Counted from the first letter of the stretch, positions 6,772 through 14,293 are shown. The stretch: 28,098 nucleotides of DNA from CAZBDU01 sp964490725 (GCA_964490725.1 CAZBDU010000069.1:1-28098); one strand, 5' to 3'. The notes: generated from the letters alone by a model not told the origin. Numbers and translations: made by a program.

Positions 6772-7916
6772 ACTGGCCAACTCGGTATCAGCTTCAAGGC
6801 GACAGCGGTCGGGGACTTGCTTGTGCAGCTCCAGAGTTTCGACGAGGGGTCCGGCCTCGGGGAGAAGGAACTCAGCGACGCCACAAAGGACATCGAGGTC
6901 CGGGAGAAGGAGATCAGGAAGGCGAGGGACAGGGACCTGCCGGGGCCTCAGGCTGAAATCGAGGGCTACGAGAGAACGGCAGAGAGCCTGATGCGTCAGT
7001 CGGGAGCGGAATCGCTTGAGGATTTCAGAAAGAATCTGACGCTCAGACAGAAGGCTGAAAAGCTGAGGGACGAGCAGGATACAGTCCTGAAGACGTACTT
7101 CGGCGGAGGCCAAGCCGCCGAGGAGAATATCAGGAAATGGGAAGGGAAAATCGGGAAGCTTGAGGGATTCAAAGAACGGGCCAAAGACATAGTGTACGAT
7201 GAAGCCGTGGTGAGCCAGCTCAGGTCCGGAAGGCAGTGGCAAGAGAAGAGGAGGTCGGAGCTTCTCTCCGCCATGGATGCGTTCAAGAGACAGCTGATGG
7301 GCAACCGAGGACACTGCAAACAGGATATTGCAGCCAGCGGAGGACAAGTTGCGCTGCGCCACCTCAGTTGACCTTGATTCTACGAGAAGTCGGCTGGAAG
7401 GCTTCATCTCCGAGCACGAGGAGAAAGCCAAGAAGACACAGAGGATCATCGGGATCTTCGAGAAAATAGAGCGCGAAGAGGAGCAGAAGGCGCAGTCGCT
7501 TTTCGGGACGGACAGCCTGGTGTCCCGGTACTTGCGCGAGATGACGGGCGGCCGTTACGTTCAGGTGGACTTCGTACCCGAGCAGGGCAAGATAGTCATC
7601 AAGATGAACGACGGGGGGGCCCAGGAGGCGGGCAAGCTGTCCGGGGGGAGCATACGAGCAGCTGTATCTTTCCGTCCGCCTCGCGCTAGGGCACAGCCTG
7701 CTGAAGGACAAAGCCCACTTCTTCATCATGGACGATCCCTTCATCAAGGCCGACCCTGGCAGGCTGAGAAAGCAGATGGAGATCCTCAGGAAGATAGTCG
7801 GCATGGGATGGCAGGTACTCTATTTCTCCGCCAAGGGCGAAGTGAGAGACTGTCTGGCATCGGACATCAAGAGCAAGGACGGGAAGCTCATTGAAGTCGA
7901 GAAGATCCGGCAGTGA
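6772..7916 (+). pseudogene. SMC/RecN-like ATPase, truncated and frameshifted
   Basis: The relic spans three reading frames in order. The first (to about 7325) encodes a charged coiled coil (KELSDATKDIEVREKEIRKA onward). The second (about 7328-7652) continues with a coiled coil, then YLREMTGGRYVQVDF and the ABC signature LSGGS. The third (from about 7653) gives EQLYLSVRLALGHSL, a Walker B-like FFIMDDPFIKADPGR, and the tail to TGA 7914-7916. Removing a single A near 7652 would restore LSGGSYEQLYLS, the usual junction. No Walker A N-terminus is found upstream, where the LacI gene ends, so the gene is also 5' truncated. Relatives act in DNA repair or chromosome handling and in some defence systems; the original role here is unknown. 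Confidence 0.75.
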
Positions 7917-8042
7917 ACCGTCGGTCCCCTTCAATAGCTGGACTCCATTCGCATAACGTTCCACCCTTACCTGGCGGGCAGCGCAGCCGGATAAGAATGT
8001 TCGAAATCGCCACGGGCGCAGCGTTCTGGGCGCCAGCAGATG

Positions 8043-8065
8043 CCCCTCGCATGTTCCGCGAGGGG
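8043..8065. terminator. Hairpin in the 7917-8265 intergenic region
   Basis: CCCCTCGC (8043-8050), a 7-nt loop and GCGAGGGG (8058-8065) form a perfect 8-bp stem. No T-run follows on either strand, so a terminator role for the upstream relic is only possible. I see no protein-coding homology in 7917-8127. Confidence 0.35.
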
Positions 8066-8127
8066 AGTACCTTCGCGCAGGACCAGCCAGATTGGAGCCA
8101 CCGTGCCTTGGCCCGTCAAAGGACTAC

Positions 8128-8155
8128 TTGCACAACTCGGTTTCGGTGCTAGACT
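8128..8155 (+). promoter_or_regulatory. Candidate promoter for tRNA-Leu
   Basis: TTGCAC (8128-8133), a 16-nt spacer and TAGACT (8150-8155), preceded by TGC as an extended -10 element. It lies about 110 nt upstream of the tRNA. The -35 is weak, so this is the best candidate rather than a firm call. Confidence 0.35.
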
Positions 8156-8265
8156 ACGAGAGAAGGAACGTCACCCAGGCGTCAAGCGACGCCGGCCCAC
8201 GAGGGAGAGAGGTGATGGAGAAACGGGCAAGCAGTGCTCTTTCTCGGAGGGGTGTTCTTCATGTC

Positions 8266-8351
8266 GCCGGAGTGGTGGAACTGGCAGACACAGGGGACTT
8301 AAAATCCCCTGGCCCGCAAGGGCCGTACGGGTTCGATCCCCGTCTCCGGCA
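8266..8351 (+). tRNA. tRNA-Leu, anticodon TAA (reads UUA)
   Basis: An 86-nt class II tRNA. The acceptor GCCGGAG (8266-8272) pairs with CTCCGGC (8344-8350), with discriminator A at 8351. The anticodon stem GGGGA/TCCCC encloses the loop CTTAAAA, giving anticodon TAA. A long variable arm (GGCCCGCAAGGGCC region) and the T-loop GGTTCGATCC are present. CCA is not encoded. A tyrosine integrase relic begins 119 nt past its 3' end, so this tRNA is the likely attachment site of an integrative element. Confidence 0.95.
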
Positions 8352-8419
8352 ACTAAAGTGTTACCCCGTATGGAGTAGCGGCGGCCTGGTTCCGCGGTGA
8401 TCGAAGCGGTCCCGGCAAC

Positions 8420-8441
8420 GGTTGATGAAAGGTTGATGAAA
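8420..8441 (+). repeat. Tandem 11-bp repeat between tRNA and integrase
   Basis: GGTTGATGAAA is present twice head to tail (8420-8430 and 8431-8441). Short direct repeats beside an integrase gene are often arm-type binding sites of the integrase, and 11 bp is one helical turn. The repeat is exact; its function is inferred. Confidence 0.45.
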
Positions 8442-8470
8442 CGCCGGGGGGCCGGGAGAAGGAGGAAAGC

Positions 8471-9645
8471 ATGGGCAGACCGCGGAAGGCGTACAGGCTG
8501 TGGAAGAGGAGCGACCGCGGCGGGGTGTACTACTGGTCCACCCCGGAGGACAGTGAGTGGAAGTCGACCGGGGAGACCAGCAGGGACGCCGCCATCAAGG
8601 TCGCGGTGGGGCAACTGGGGACCCGGGCGCAGGTCGGCATCCTGAAGGAACTGAGCCCCGCGGAGAAGGCCAGGGTGGCCCGGGAGCTGCTGAGGCCGAC
8701 CGAGCGGGTGACCTTGCGGGAGTTCCTGGAGCCGTACTTCACGGACCGCTGCCCGCACTGCCAGCACCGGAAGGTCGGGGCGGGCCACCGCCAGCAGTCC
8801 CGCGGGCTGCTGGACCGGCACGTCCTCACCGACCCGGTTGCCGACCTCCCGGTGGGGATGATCACTCGGGGTGACCTCCTCGACCTCCGGCAGCGGCTCA
8901 TCAACGGGAAGGGTCCCGGGACTGCCAACAAAGTGCTGACGGCGCTCCACACCTGCCTCCGGGAGGGCCTGTTCAGGGAGGAGCTGAGCCGGGACCTGGC
9001 CGCAGGGGTGGGGAAGGTCGCGGTCGAGCGGGAGGAGCCGGGGACCTTCACCGCGGCCGAGCTGGCGAAGCTGTTCGCGGAGGTGCCTGGGCCGCGGGGA
9101 GACCGGGTGGGCTACACCTGCTTCCTCGTGGCCGCCTCGGTGGGCATGCGGATGTCGGAGATTCTGGCGCTCCCATGGAAGCACGTCGACTTCGACCGGG
9201 GGCTGGTCAGGGTCGAGCGGGCCTGGAAGTACAAGCACCCGAACCAGGACGGCCTGCCCAAGCGGGGCAAGAAGCGGGTCTCCCCGCTGCCGGCCCGAAC
9301 CGCGAAGGCGCTCCGGGAGCTGCGGGCTGAGAGCACCCACGTCCTCCCTGACGGGCCGGTGTTCTGCCAGGAGGACGGGTCCCGCCTGACGGACGACTGG
9401 TGGGCCTGGCGGTTCAGGAGCGCCATGAAGGCGGCCGGCATCGACACCCGGGGCAGCTGCCTGAAGCCCCACAGCTTCCGGCACAGCCCCTCAACGATCC
9501 TCCAGGACCAGGGGGTCGATGCCCAGAAGTCCGGGCCATGCTCGGGTGGACCAACATGGCGACCATGGCGATCTACACCCACTGGAACGCCGCTGACTTC
9601 TCCGCCTAGGCCGAGCTGATCGACAAGATGCTGGGCGGGGCCTGA
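8471..9645 (+). pseudogene. int: Tyrosine-type integrase, frameshifted, tRNA-associated
   Basis: A tyrosine recombinase of about 390 codons that integrates mobile DNA by site-specific recombination. GGAGGAAAGC precedes the ATG at 8471. The N-terminal half contains a CPHCQ...GAGH patch at about residues 96-108 that could bind metal, and a core-binding region (LDRHVLTDP). Catalytic Arg I is in SVGMRMSEILALPW and the HSFRH box precedes the damage. One base is lost near 9529 (original KVRAMLGW likely), after which the correct frame continues as VRAMLGWTNMATMAIYTHW with the catalytic Tyr. A TAG at 9607-9609 then precedes AELIDKMLGGA and TGA 9643-9645. The enzyme is probably inactive, so the neighbouring element is likely immobile. 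Confidence 0.85.
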
Positions 9646-9706
9646 GCCGCAACACTCCCCCCGTCCTACAGCACTGGAGGGACCTGTTGGCGGCAAAAGG
9701 GCACAT

Positions 9707-9735
9707 TTGGACTTGGTCAGTCGGCGATGTATACT
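9707..9735 (+). promoter_or_regulatory. Promoter of the three-gene cassette
   Basis: TTGGAC (9707-9712), exactly 17 nt, then TATACT (9730-9735): a good sigma-70-type promoter. It lies immediately upstream of the first gene of the cassette, giving a leader of about 20 nt to ATG 9763. Confidence 0.6.
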
Positions 9736-9762
9736 ATAAAATGAGCAGTGAAGAAGGGCGGA

Positions 9763-10101
9763 ATGAAGGAACCAAATGGGCAGAGAAAGCTGTCGGTCAG
9801 GTATGAACGTGCCTCCGAGTTTAGATTGCTGCCGGTCACAGGCATCGTTGGGGGAGTCACTCCCAATGGGGAAGTAGTGGGCAATTTCTTTCTTGAGCAG
9901 CCCCAATACCCTTCCCAGATCGAGGTCACGTTGGACCAGGCCGGAAACAAAATGAACGAGGAGGGCGCCCCTGACTTCGACTTCAAGAGGGAGATTGTGG
10001 TCGGTGTAATCCTGAATCCAAGAGCTGCACGGTCAATCGGTAACTGGTTCATTGCTTGGGCTGATAGAGCCATGAAGGCGATGCCCAAGGAGTTGGAGTG
10101 A
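9763..10101 (+). CDS. Hypothetical protein, first gene of island cassette
   Basis: A 112-residue soluble protein with no signal peptide or membrane segment. The pattern is a beta-rich first half (LLPVTGIVGGVTPNGEVVGN), a middle acidic stretch, then REIVVGVILNPRAARSIGNW and a C-terminal helix. This order (strand, variable insert, strand, MSP-like or NPR-like turn, helix) is reminiscent of DUF3467-type small proteins, but the similarity is weak and I do not claim membership. ATG 9763 is preferred because AAGAAGG lies five nucleotides upstream; GTG 9748 would extend it by five residues. GC is lower than the flanking genes. It heads a tight cassette with the next two genes. Confidence 0.65.
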   Translation: MKEPNGQRKLSVRYERASEFRLLPVTGIVGGVTPNGEVVGNFFLEQPQYPSQIEVTLDQAGNKMNEEGAPDFDFKREIVVGVILNPRAARSIGNWFIAWADRAMKAMPKELE

Positions 10102-10120
10102 CATACTGGGGATTAAGGCG

Positions 10121-10627
10121 ATGGATTCTGCTTTGTACGATCCTAGGACTGGATCTTCCGAAGAGACGCGAGCGATCTCTGAACCCGTAGAGAGTGATCG
10201 CTATGCTCTTGATCTGTTGCTCGGAGCACTGGTCGATAGAGACAAGACGGAGATCGTTGTTCGAAACACGTCGGATTTTGTAGAGGAAGTCGGGGACTAC
10301 TTCGCAGCCCGCAGCGCGGAACTCGCAGATAATTGCCGACGGATCATCAGAAACACCTGGAAGACCATCAAGTACTCTCAGGAGTACATATCGTTCTTGC
10401 AGGGGGCCGTCGGTGAGAAGGCGTTCAAGGAGGTTGCAGAAGGCTACGCTGTTGACTTCGACGAACTGGATGACGAGAACATAGCCTGGTCGGCGGCCTT
10501 CCTCCTCAACACCCTCGATGAGGACCTGTCGTCGGGCGAACTCTCGATGCTTCTGAATGTCCGTCCAGAACGCATCGAGCGAGCCCTCCGGCCGGGAGAG
10601 GTAGAGTCCAGAAAGAGTCTTCCTTGA
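10121..10627 (+). CDS. Hypothetical acidic helical protein, island cassette
   Basis: A 168-residue protein that I do not recognise. It is acidic and mostly helical (ADNCRRIIRNTWKTIKYSQE, FKEVAEGYAVDFDELDDEN, SAAFLLNTLDEDLSSGELSM), and no transmembrane segment or enzyme motif is visible. The last part (LSMLLNVRPERIERAL) looks like a small helix-turn-helix or interaction helix pair. The start ATG follows GGGGATTAAGGCG. It lies 19 nt after the first cassette gene and its stop overlaps the next start, so the three are co-transcribed and probably act together. Confidence 0.7.
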   Translation: MDSALYDPRTGSSEETRAISEPVESDRYALDLLLGALVDRDKTEIVVRNTSDFVEEVGDYFAARSAELADNCRRIIRNTWKTIKYSQEYISFLQGAVGEKAFKEVAEGYAVDFDELDDENIAWSAAFLLNTLDEDLSSGELSMLLNVRPERIERALRPGEVESRKSLP

Positions 10628-11046
10628 TGACCGAACGAACTCAAGCCGGATCGTCTATAGAGGGCCATCGGCTGCTCACGCACGGTTTGAAGATTACCAC
10701 GAACAACTTCCCAAGACGATGTCCAACGCTATCGGGTGAAAAGGTCACGGTCTTTCCGCTCACAGTGCAACGCTCCGGCAGTGGAGAAATACTGGAGGCA
10801 TTTTCGAATGGGCTGGCACTCTTCTGTGATGGCTCGCTTGTCGCAGAAGGTGATGCTATCACTGGACTAAGCCTCTGGGGCTTTTCGACGGAGCTACTGG
10901 GACACATCCAAGTTGGCGGTTCTCATAGATCCCGAAAAGGGCACCCCGGGCAGGAGCTGACCATGAGCGGTGATTCTTGCCTCTGGATAACCACAAGCTA
11001 CGACAGGAAGTCCCTACCGGAGCATCCGAGGGTCAGACTCGTCTGA
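10627..11046 (+). CDS. Hypothetical protein, third gene of island cassette
   Basis: A 139-residue protein that I do not recognise. It begins at ATG 10627, which shares one base with the preceding stop (TGATG), indicating translational coupling. The sequence has Gly-rich beta segments (VTVFPLTVQRSGSGEILEAF, LALFCDGSLVAEGDAITGLS) and ends with SLPEHPRVRLV. No signal peptide or membrane helix is seen. It probably folds as a small beta domain working with the upstream acidic helical protein; that is inference from coupling only. Confidence 0.65.
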   Translation: MTERTQAGSSIEGHRLLTHGLKITTNNFPRRCPTLSGEKVTVFPLTVQRSGSGEILEAFSNGLALFCDGSLVAEGDAITGLSLWGFSTELLGHIQVGGSHRSRKGHPGQELTMSGDSCLWITTSYDRKSLPEHPRVRLV

Positions 11047-11136
11047 TCAGCAGGCAGTGCGGGGGGTAGGACGCGGAACAGGTCCAGGCCCCGCCGCAAC
11101 AGTTCGTCTCTCTTACTGCGCCTGCCCTCCTTTCCC

Positions 11137-11271
11137 TCAACTGATCGTGGACCGGGCCGGAGCCCGGCGGTGGACCTCCTCGATGTCCAGCTCGGACACC
11201 GAGCCCACCTCAAGTGCCGGCCCGACCGGGCTGAACCCCCACTTGGCCGTGGCGGCCCGGGCGGCCAGCCC
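11137..11271 (-). pseudogene. Possible gene 3' fragment beyond the PIN relic
   Basis: Continuing on the minus strand past the toxin stop, an open frame reads AAKWGFSPVG-like residues (AKWGFSPVGPALEVGSV, SELDIEEVHRRAPA) to TGA 11137-11139. The composition looks like protein, but there is no start and I do not recognise the family. It may be the broken 3' end of an older gene. Low confidence. Between 11047 and 11136 I see nothing. Confidence 0.25.
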
Positions 11272-11633
11272 TCACCTGGAAGCTCCGACGCGCGGAATCT
11301 GCGGAAGGGCGTCGAAGTGGGCGCCCCGGCTGTACAGGACCGGTTCGTGCTGCACGACGATTGCGGCAATCCACAGGTCGTTAGCCGGCAGGGGCGTTCC
11401 GGCCGATCGCAGCTGGCGAAACAGATTCGCCTAGTGTTCGCGTAGTCTCCATCGTGGGAAGGATTACCTCGACTCTGTCGCGGTGCAGGAATTGCCCGAA
11501 GACGCTCTCGTTCTCCGCACCCCGTGTCCCGACGGCAAATCCGGCCCGCACTCCGCAACACTACCGCTGCCTCCTCCAGACCGCCCACGAAGTCGCGGTA
11601 GCGGTTGGTATCGATGGCTATCTCTACCGCCAC
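11272..11633 (-). pseudogene. vapC: PIN-domain toxin (VapC type), degraded
   Basis: PIN toxins are small Mg-dependent RNases. The start GTG (11633-11631) lies inside the antitoxin's last codons, the usual coupled layout. The first segment has the PIN N-terminus EIAIDTNRYRDF with its acidic residue. The frame then breaks: RAGFAVGTRGAENESVF and LHRDRVEVILP lie in a second frame. After another shift ANLFRQLRSAGTPLPANDLW with its second acidic residue, then HFDALPQIPRV, end at TGA 11274-11272. At least two frameshifts and in-frame stops mean no full toxin can be made. Family identity is good; the exact indel sites are approximate. Confidence 0.75.
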
Positions 11634-11869
11634 TGATCCAGTTCCACCTCGTCCTGCTCTTCGATCGCCTGATCGAACGCCTCCTCCTGCTTCCAGGTGC
11701 CGATGAGATCGTCGAGGTCATGGTATTGGCTGGCTTGTGCGGAAACACCCAGCCCTCGTCCGATAGCGTCGATGGCCGCCTGGTTCAGACTCAGCCCACG
11801 CCCTCTGGCCAGCTCGCGCAGCTCGCGATCCACGACATCCGGAACGTTCCGTATCGTGTATTGAGGCAC
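11624..11869 (-). CDS. vapB: VapB-type antitoxin (Arc/FitA-like)
   Basis: An 81-residue antitoxin. The N-terminal half is a ribbon-helix-helix-like module (YTIRNVPDVVDRELRELARG, LSLNQAAIDAIGRGL) that would bind its own operator. The acidic C-terminal tail (AIEEQDEVELDQW) would normally clamp the PIN toxin. GTG 11869 is chosen because GGAGGT lies 7-8 nt upstream; ATG 11887 would overlap that ribosome site. The toxin gene overlaps its 3' end but is destroyed, leaving an orphan antitoxin that may persist by drift or by countering a related toxin elsewhere. Confidence 0.78.
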   Translation of the reverse strand: MPQYTIRNVPDVVDRELRELARGRGLSLNQAAIDAIGRGLGVSAQASQYHDLDDLIGTWKQEEAFDQAIEEQDEVELDQWR

Positions 11870-12114
11870 AGCAATCACCTCCTGCATGCAGTGTATTCAC
11901 GCGGGACCTGCCGGAAGGCGGCGAAAAGACTCGCACGCCCCCTTGATGGTGTCGGCCTGGGCGGCCCTCCGCATGCACCGAAGCGCCCGCCCGCCTCCCC
12001 GGGGGGCCTGAAGCGGCGCCGCAGCTTCGCCAGCTTCGCTGCCCAGCCTGGACCGGTGCTCCCCGCGGCGTTACCATTGAAGGCAGAGAAAAACCGAAAG
12101 ACTGGAGGACCGGC
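11870..12114. other. Intergenic region between vapB and dinB-like gene
   Basis: A GC-rich stretch. It holds the antitoxin ribosome site at its left end and a TGGAGG ribosome site for the next gene at its right end. I see no coding homology and no convincing promoter. The change from patchy accessory DNA to uniformly GC-rich genes happens here, so it may contain the island boundary, but I found no copy of the tRNA-Leu 3' end. Confidence 0.4.
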
Positions 12115-12630
12115 ATGACAACGAACAAGACCCCCAACGTGGAGGCGGCCAACCAGGAAGCGCGGGTCCGGCTGGCGGCGAGCCTGCAGGGCAAGGGAGC
12201 CCACCTGAGCTTCGAAGAAGCCGTGCATGACTTTCCCGACCGGCTGATGAACGAAAAACCCGCGCACGTCCCCTACTCCTTCTGGCACTCCCTGGAGCAC
12301 ATCAGGCTCACCCAGTGGGACATGCTGGAATACATCCGGGACCCCGCCTATCAATCGCCCCCCTGGCCGGCGGGATACTGGCCGGACCAGGACGCCGCCA
12401 CCGACCGGGCGGGGTGGCAGCGGACGGTGGAGAGGTACCTGGCGGACAGGCAGGAGTTCGTCTCCCTGGTGCAGGACCCGGAGACGGACCTGCTGGCGCC
12501 GGTGGCCCACATGGAGAACCGCAGCATCCTCCGCGCGGCGCTCATCATCGTCGATCACACCGCCTACCATCTCGGGGAGTTCATCATGGGGCGGCAGATC
12601 CTGGGGGCCTGGAACTCCGCCCTGGCCTGA
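12115..12630 (+). CDS. DinB-family four-helix protein
   Basis: A 171-residue member of the DinB/YfiT superfamily, four-helix bundles with a three-His metal site and often thiol-transferase or detoxification roles. Visible landmarks are FWHSLEHIRLTQWDM in the second helix, bearing His ligands, and DHTAYHLGEFIMGRQILG near the C-terminus with the remaining His residues. The length is typical. The start is supported by TGGAGG six nucleotides upstream of ATG. A hairpin follows the stop immediately, so it is probably monocistronic. The specific substrate is unknown. Confidence 0.82.
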   Translation: MTTNKTPNVEAANQEARVRLAASLQGKGAHLSFEEAVHDFPDRLMNEKPAHVPYSFWHSLEHIRLTQWDMLEYIRDPAYQSPPWPAGYWPDQDAATDRAGWQRTVERYLADRQEFVSLVQDPETDLLAPVAHMENRSILRAALIIVDHTAYHLGEFIMGRQILGAWNSALA

Positions 12631-12649
12631 GGGTGCCCCCGCGGCGCCC
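12631..12649 (+). terminator. Hairpin directly after DinB-family gene
   Basis: GGGTGCC (12631-12637), a 5-nt loop and GGCGCCC (12643-12649) form a 7-bp stem allowing one G-U pair, followed by ATTTG. It begins one base after the stop codon, a plausible short terminator. Confidence 0.45.
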
Positions 12650-12687
12650 ATTTGCCCCCCCGGAGCGCCCTGGCTACCTTTTAAGCC

Positions 12688-13317
12688 ATGGACATCGTCA
12701 ACCCCGAGATCGAGGGCTACCTGAGCCGGCTGGACGGCGAGCGAAGCCCCGTCCTCCTGGAGATGGAAGAGCGCGCCCGGAATGCGGGCTTTCCCATCGT
12801 GGGCCCGCAGGTGGGCAGGCTGCTCGCAGTGCTGGCGCGGGCCGCCGGCGCCCGCTCCGTGCTGGAGCTGGGCTCCGGATTCGGCTACTCGGCCCTCTGG
12901 TTCGCCCGGGCGCTGCCGGAGGAGGGCACCGTTCTCTGTACCGACACCTCCGAGCGGCACGAACAGGAGGCCCGGGAGTACTTCAGGCGCTCGGGCCTGG
13001 AGCACAAGCTTCGCTTCGCGGTGGGGGACGCCCTTGAGATCCTGGAGGCGCAGCGGGGCCCCTTCGACATCATCCTCAACGACATCGACAAGCAGGACTA
13101 TCCCCGGGTGGTGGAGCTGGTGCTTCCCCGCCTGCGCCGTGGAGGCCTCTTCATCACGGACAACACCCTCTGGGGGGCGACGGTCCTGGAGGAGCACACC
13201 TCTTCTGTCTCCACCGCGGGGGTAAGGCGCTTCAACGAGATCATGGCCGCCTCGCCCCAGACCGAAGCCGTCCTGCTGCCGCTGAGGGACGGACTGACGC
13301 TGGCCGTGAAGAAATGA
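12688..13317 (+). CDS. SAM-dependent O-methyltransferase (family 3)
   Basis: A 209-residue class I methyltransferase resembling the catechol/caffeoyl-CoA O-methyltransferase group. The SAM-binding motif I is VLELGSGFGYSALW at residues 58-71. The metal and substrate region reads FDIILNDIDKQDYP, and the next conserved strand is GGLFITDNTLWGA. These catechol-type enzymes usually bind a divalent metal through the Asp and Asn residues in those two motifs. The length is normal. The start ATG has no clear Shine-Dalgarno. It is convergent with the next gene, 29 nt apart. The native substrate is not predictable. Confidence 0.88.
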   Translation: MDIVNPEIEGYLSRLDGERSPVLLEMEERARNAGFPIVGPQVGRLLAVLARAAGARSVLELGSGFGYSALWFARALPEEGTVLCTDTSERHEQEAREYFRRSGLEHKLRFAVGDALEILEAQRGPFDIILNDIDKQDYPRVVELVLPRLRRGGLFITDNTLWGATVLEEHTSSVSTAGVRRFNEIMAASPQTEAVLLPLRDGLTLAVKK

Positions 13318-13346
13318 AAGCCCAGAAGAGCCCTCCGGCCGGCGGA

Positions 13347-14216
13347 TCAGCCGCCCGAGCTGCCTTCGGGCGCGCTCTGTTCGGGCGCAGCCGGCTCGCC
13401 TGCCCCCTGTTCGCCTGCCCGCTGGAACAGCCACTCCGTGGCATCCCGGATGATCTGGCTCAGGATCATGACCTCGATGTTGCGCTCCCGCTCCAGACGG
13501 CGCTGCCAGCCGGCGCGGTCGAAGCGGCCGGCCAGCTCCCGGCGCGCCTCTTCGACGCGCTCCCGCAGCCCGGGATCGGAGGCGGCGTAGGAGTCCAGCA
13601 TATAGAGGGTCAGCAGCCTGAGCACCGGCTGGGCCTCCTCCTCCAGCAGCCCCAGGAGCGTCTCCCTGGCCGGCTCGTAACGCTTCTGCTGCATCAGCGA
13701 GAAGGCATGGTTCCAGCGAATCCAGCTCCGGTCCCGGACCCCTTCCTGAGACAGCAACCCGGCGAAATACCGCTCCGCGCCCTCCGGCTCTCCGCGCAGC
13801 AGATAGGGGATGCCGAACTGCAGGGCGAACTCCTTGAGCAGGCCGGGCCGATGGGTGCGGAGGTGCTCTTCCAGCCTACCGATCTTCTCCATGCGCGAGC
13901 TGACCAGGCAGGCATTGATCAGCATCCGCAGGTGGCTGCGCCTGAGCGATCCGCGGCCGTAAACCCGTTCCTCCAGGTGGCTGATGAGGGCCGGCCAGTC
14001 CTCCCTCTCCAGCAGGGTGAACAGCTTCCAGTTGAGGCCGAAGTAGACGTTGATGGCCGCCAGGGTGGCGGCGAACAGCACGCCGGCAAACCAGTTCCTG
14101 CTCAGGAAGAGGACAAAGTAGTCCCGTCCCAGCAGCACCAGCGGCATGAGAAAGATGAACAGGAAAGACAGGACGATGACGACATTGAAGACAATGAATA
14201 TGACTTTAAATTTCAT
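13347..14216 (-). CDS. Membrane-anchored TPR-like protein
   Basis: A 289-residue protein with two hydrophobic N-terminal segments (about residues 4-28 and 43-60), followed by a long helical cytoplasmic or periplasmic region. Repeated helix pairs (YLLRGEPEGAERYFAGLLSQ, SLMQQKRYEPARETLLGLLE) look like degenerate tetratricopeptide repeats, which mediate protein contacts. The C-terminal ~20 residues are Ala/Pro/Glu-rich and probably disordered. AGGAG lies six nucleotides upstream of ATG 14216. It is divergent from the HD-GYP gene over a 77-nt spacer with overlapping promoter signals, suggesting linked control. The precise role is unknown. Confidence 0.8.
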   Translation of the reverse strand: MKFKVIFIVFNVVIVLSFLFIFLMPLVLLGRDYFVLFLSRNWFAGVLFAATLAAINVYFGLNWKLFTLLEREDWPALISHLEERVYGRGSLRRSHLRMLINACLVSSRMEKIGRLEEHLRTHRPGLLKEFALQFGIPYLLRGEPEGAERYFAGLLSQEGVRDRSWIRWNHAFSLMQQKRYEPARETLLGLLEEEAQPVLRLLTLYMLDSYAASDPGLRERVEEARRELAGRFDRAGWQRRLERERNIEVMILSQIIRDATEWLFQRAGEQGAGEPAAPEQSAPEGSSGG

Positions 14217-14232
14217 GAATTACTCCTATAAT
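14205..14232 (+). promoter_or_regulatory. Candidate promoter of HD-GYP gene
   Basis: TTTAAA (14205-14210), 16 nt, then a perfect TATAAT (14227-14232). Transcription would start about 55 nt before the HD-GYP ATG. The -35 lies inside the start of the divergent gene. Confidence 0.4.
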
Positions 14233-14245
14233 GGAGGTGGGGTTC

Positions 14246-14274
14246 AGTCTATGGGAATAGACTGCCCCGGTCAA
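14246..14274 (-). promoter_or_regulatory. Promoter of TPR-like gene with palindrome on its -10
   Basis: On the minus strand TTGACC (14274-14269), 17 nt, TAGACT (14251-14246). The -10 is one arm of the palindrome AGTCTAT-GGGA-ATAGACT (14246-14263). A protein bound there would block this promoter, so it is a candidate operator. Confidence 0.5.
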
Positions 14275-14293
14275 CCTTGAGGGGAAGCCGCCG

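Noticed and set aside
8411..8420. CCGGCAAC as a second copy of the tRNA 3' end (8346-8353)
   Set aside because: Only eight bases and within 70 bp of the tRNA; too short to call an attachment repeat.
8171..9484. Long open frame (437 codons) antisense to the integrase
   Set aside because: Pro/Arg/Gly-rich low-information sequence without motifs, mirroring a GC-rich gene on the other strand whose recombinase motifs are clear.
11875..13434. Long minus-strand open frame (519 codons) over the DinB and methyltransferase genes
   Set aside because: Shadow of two well-recognised plus-strand genes; no family signature and no ribosome site.
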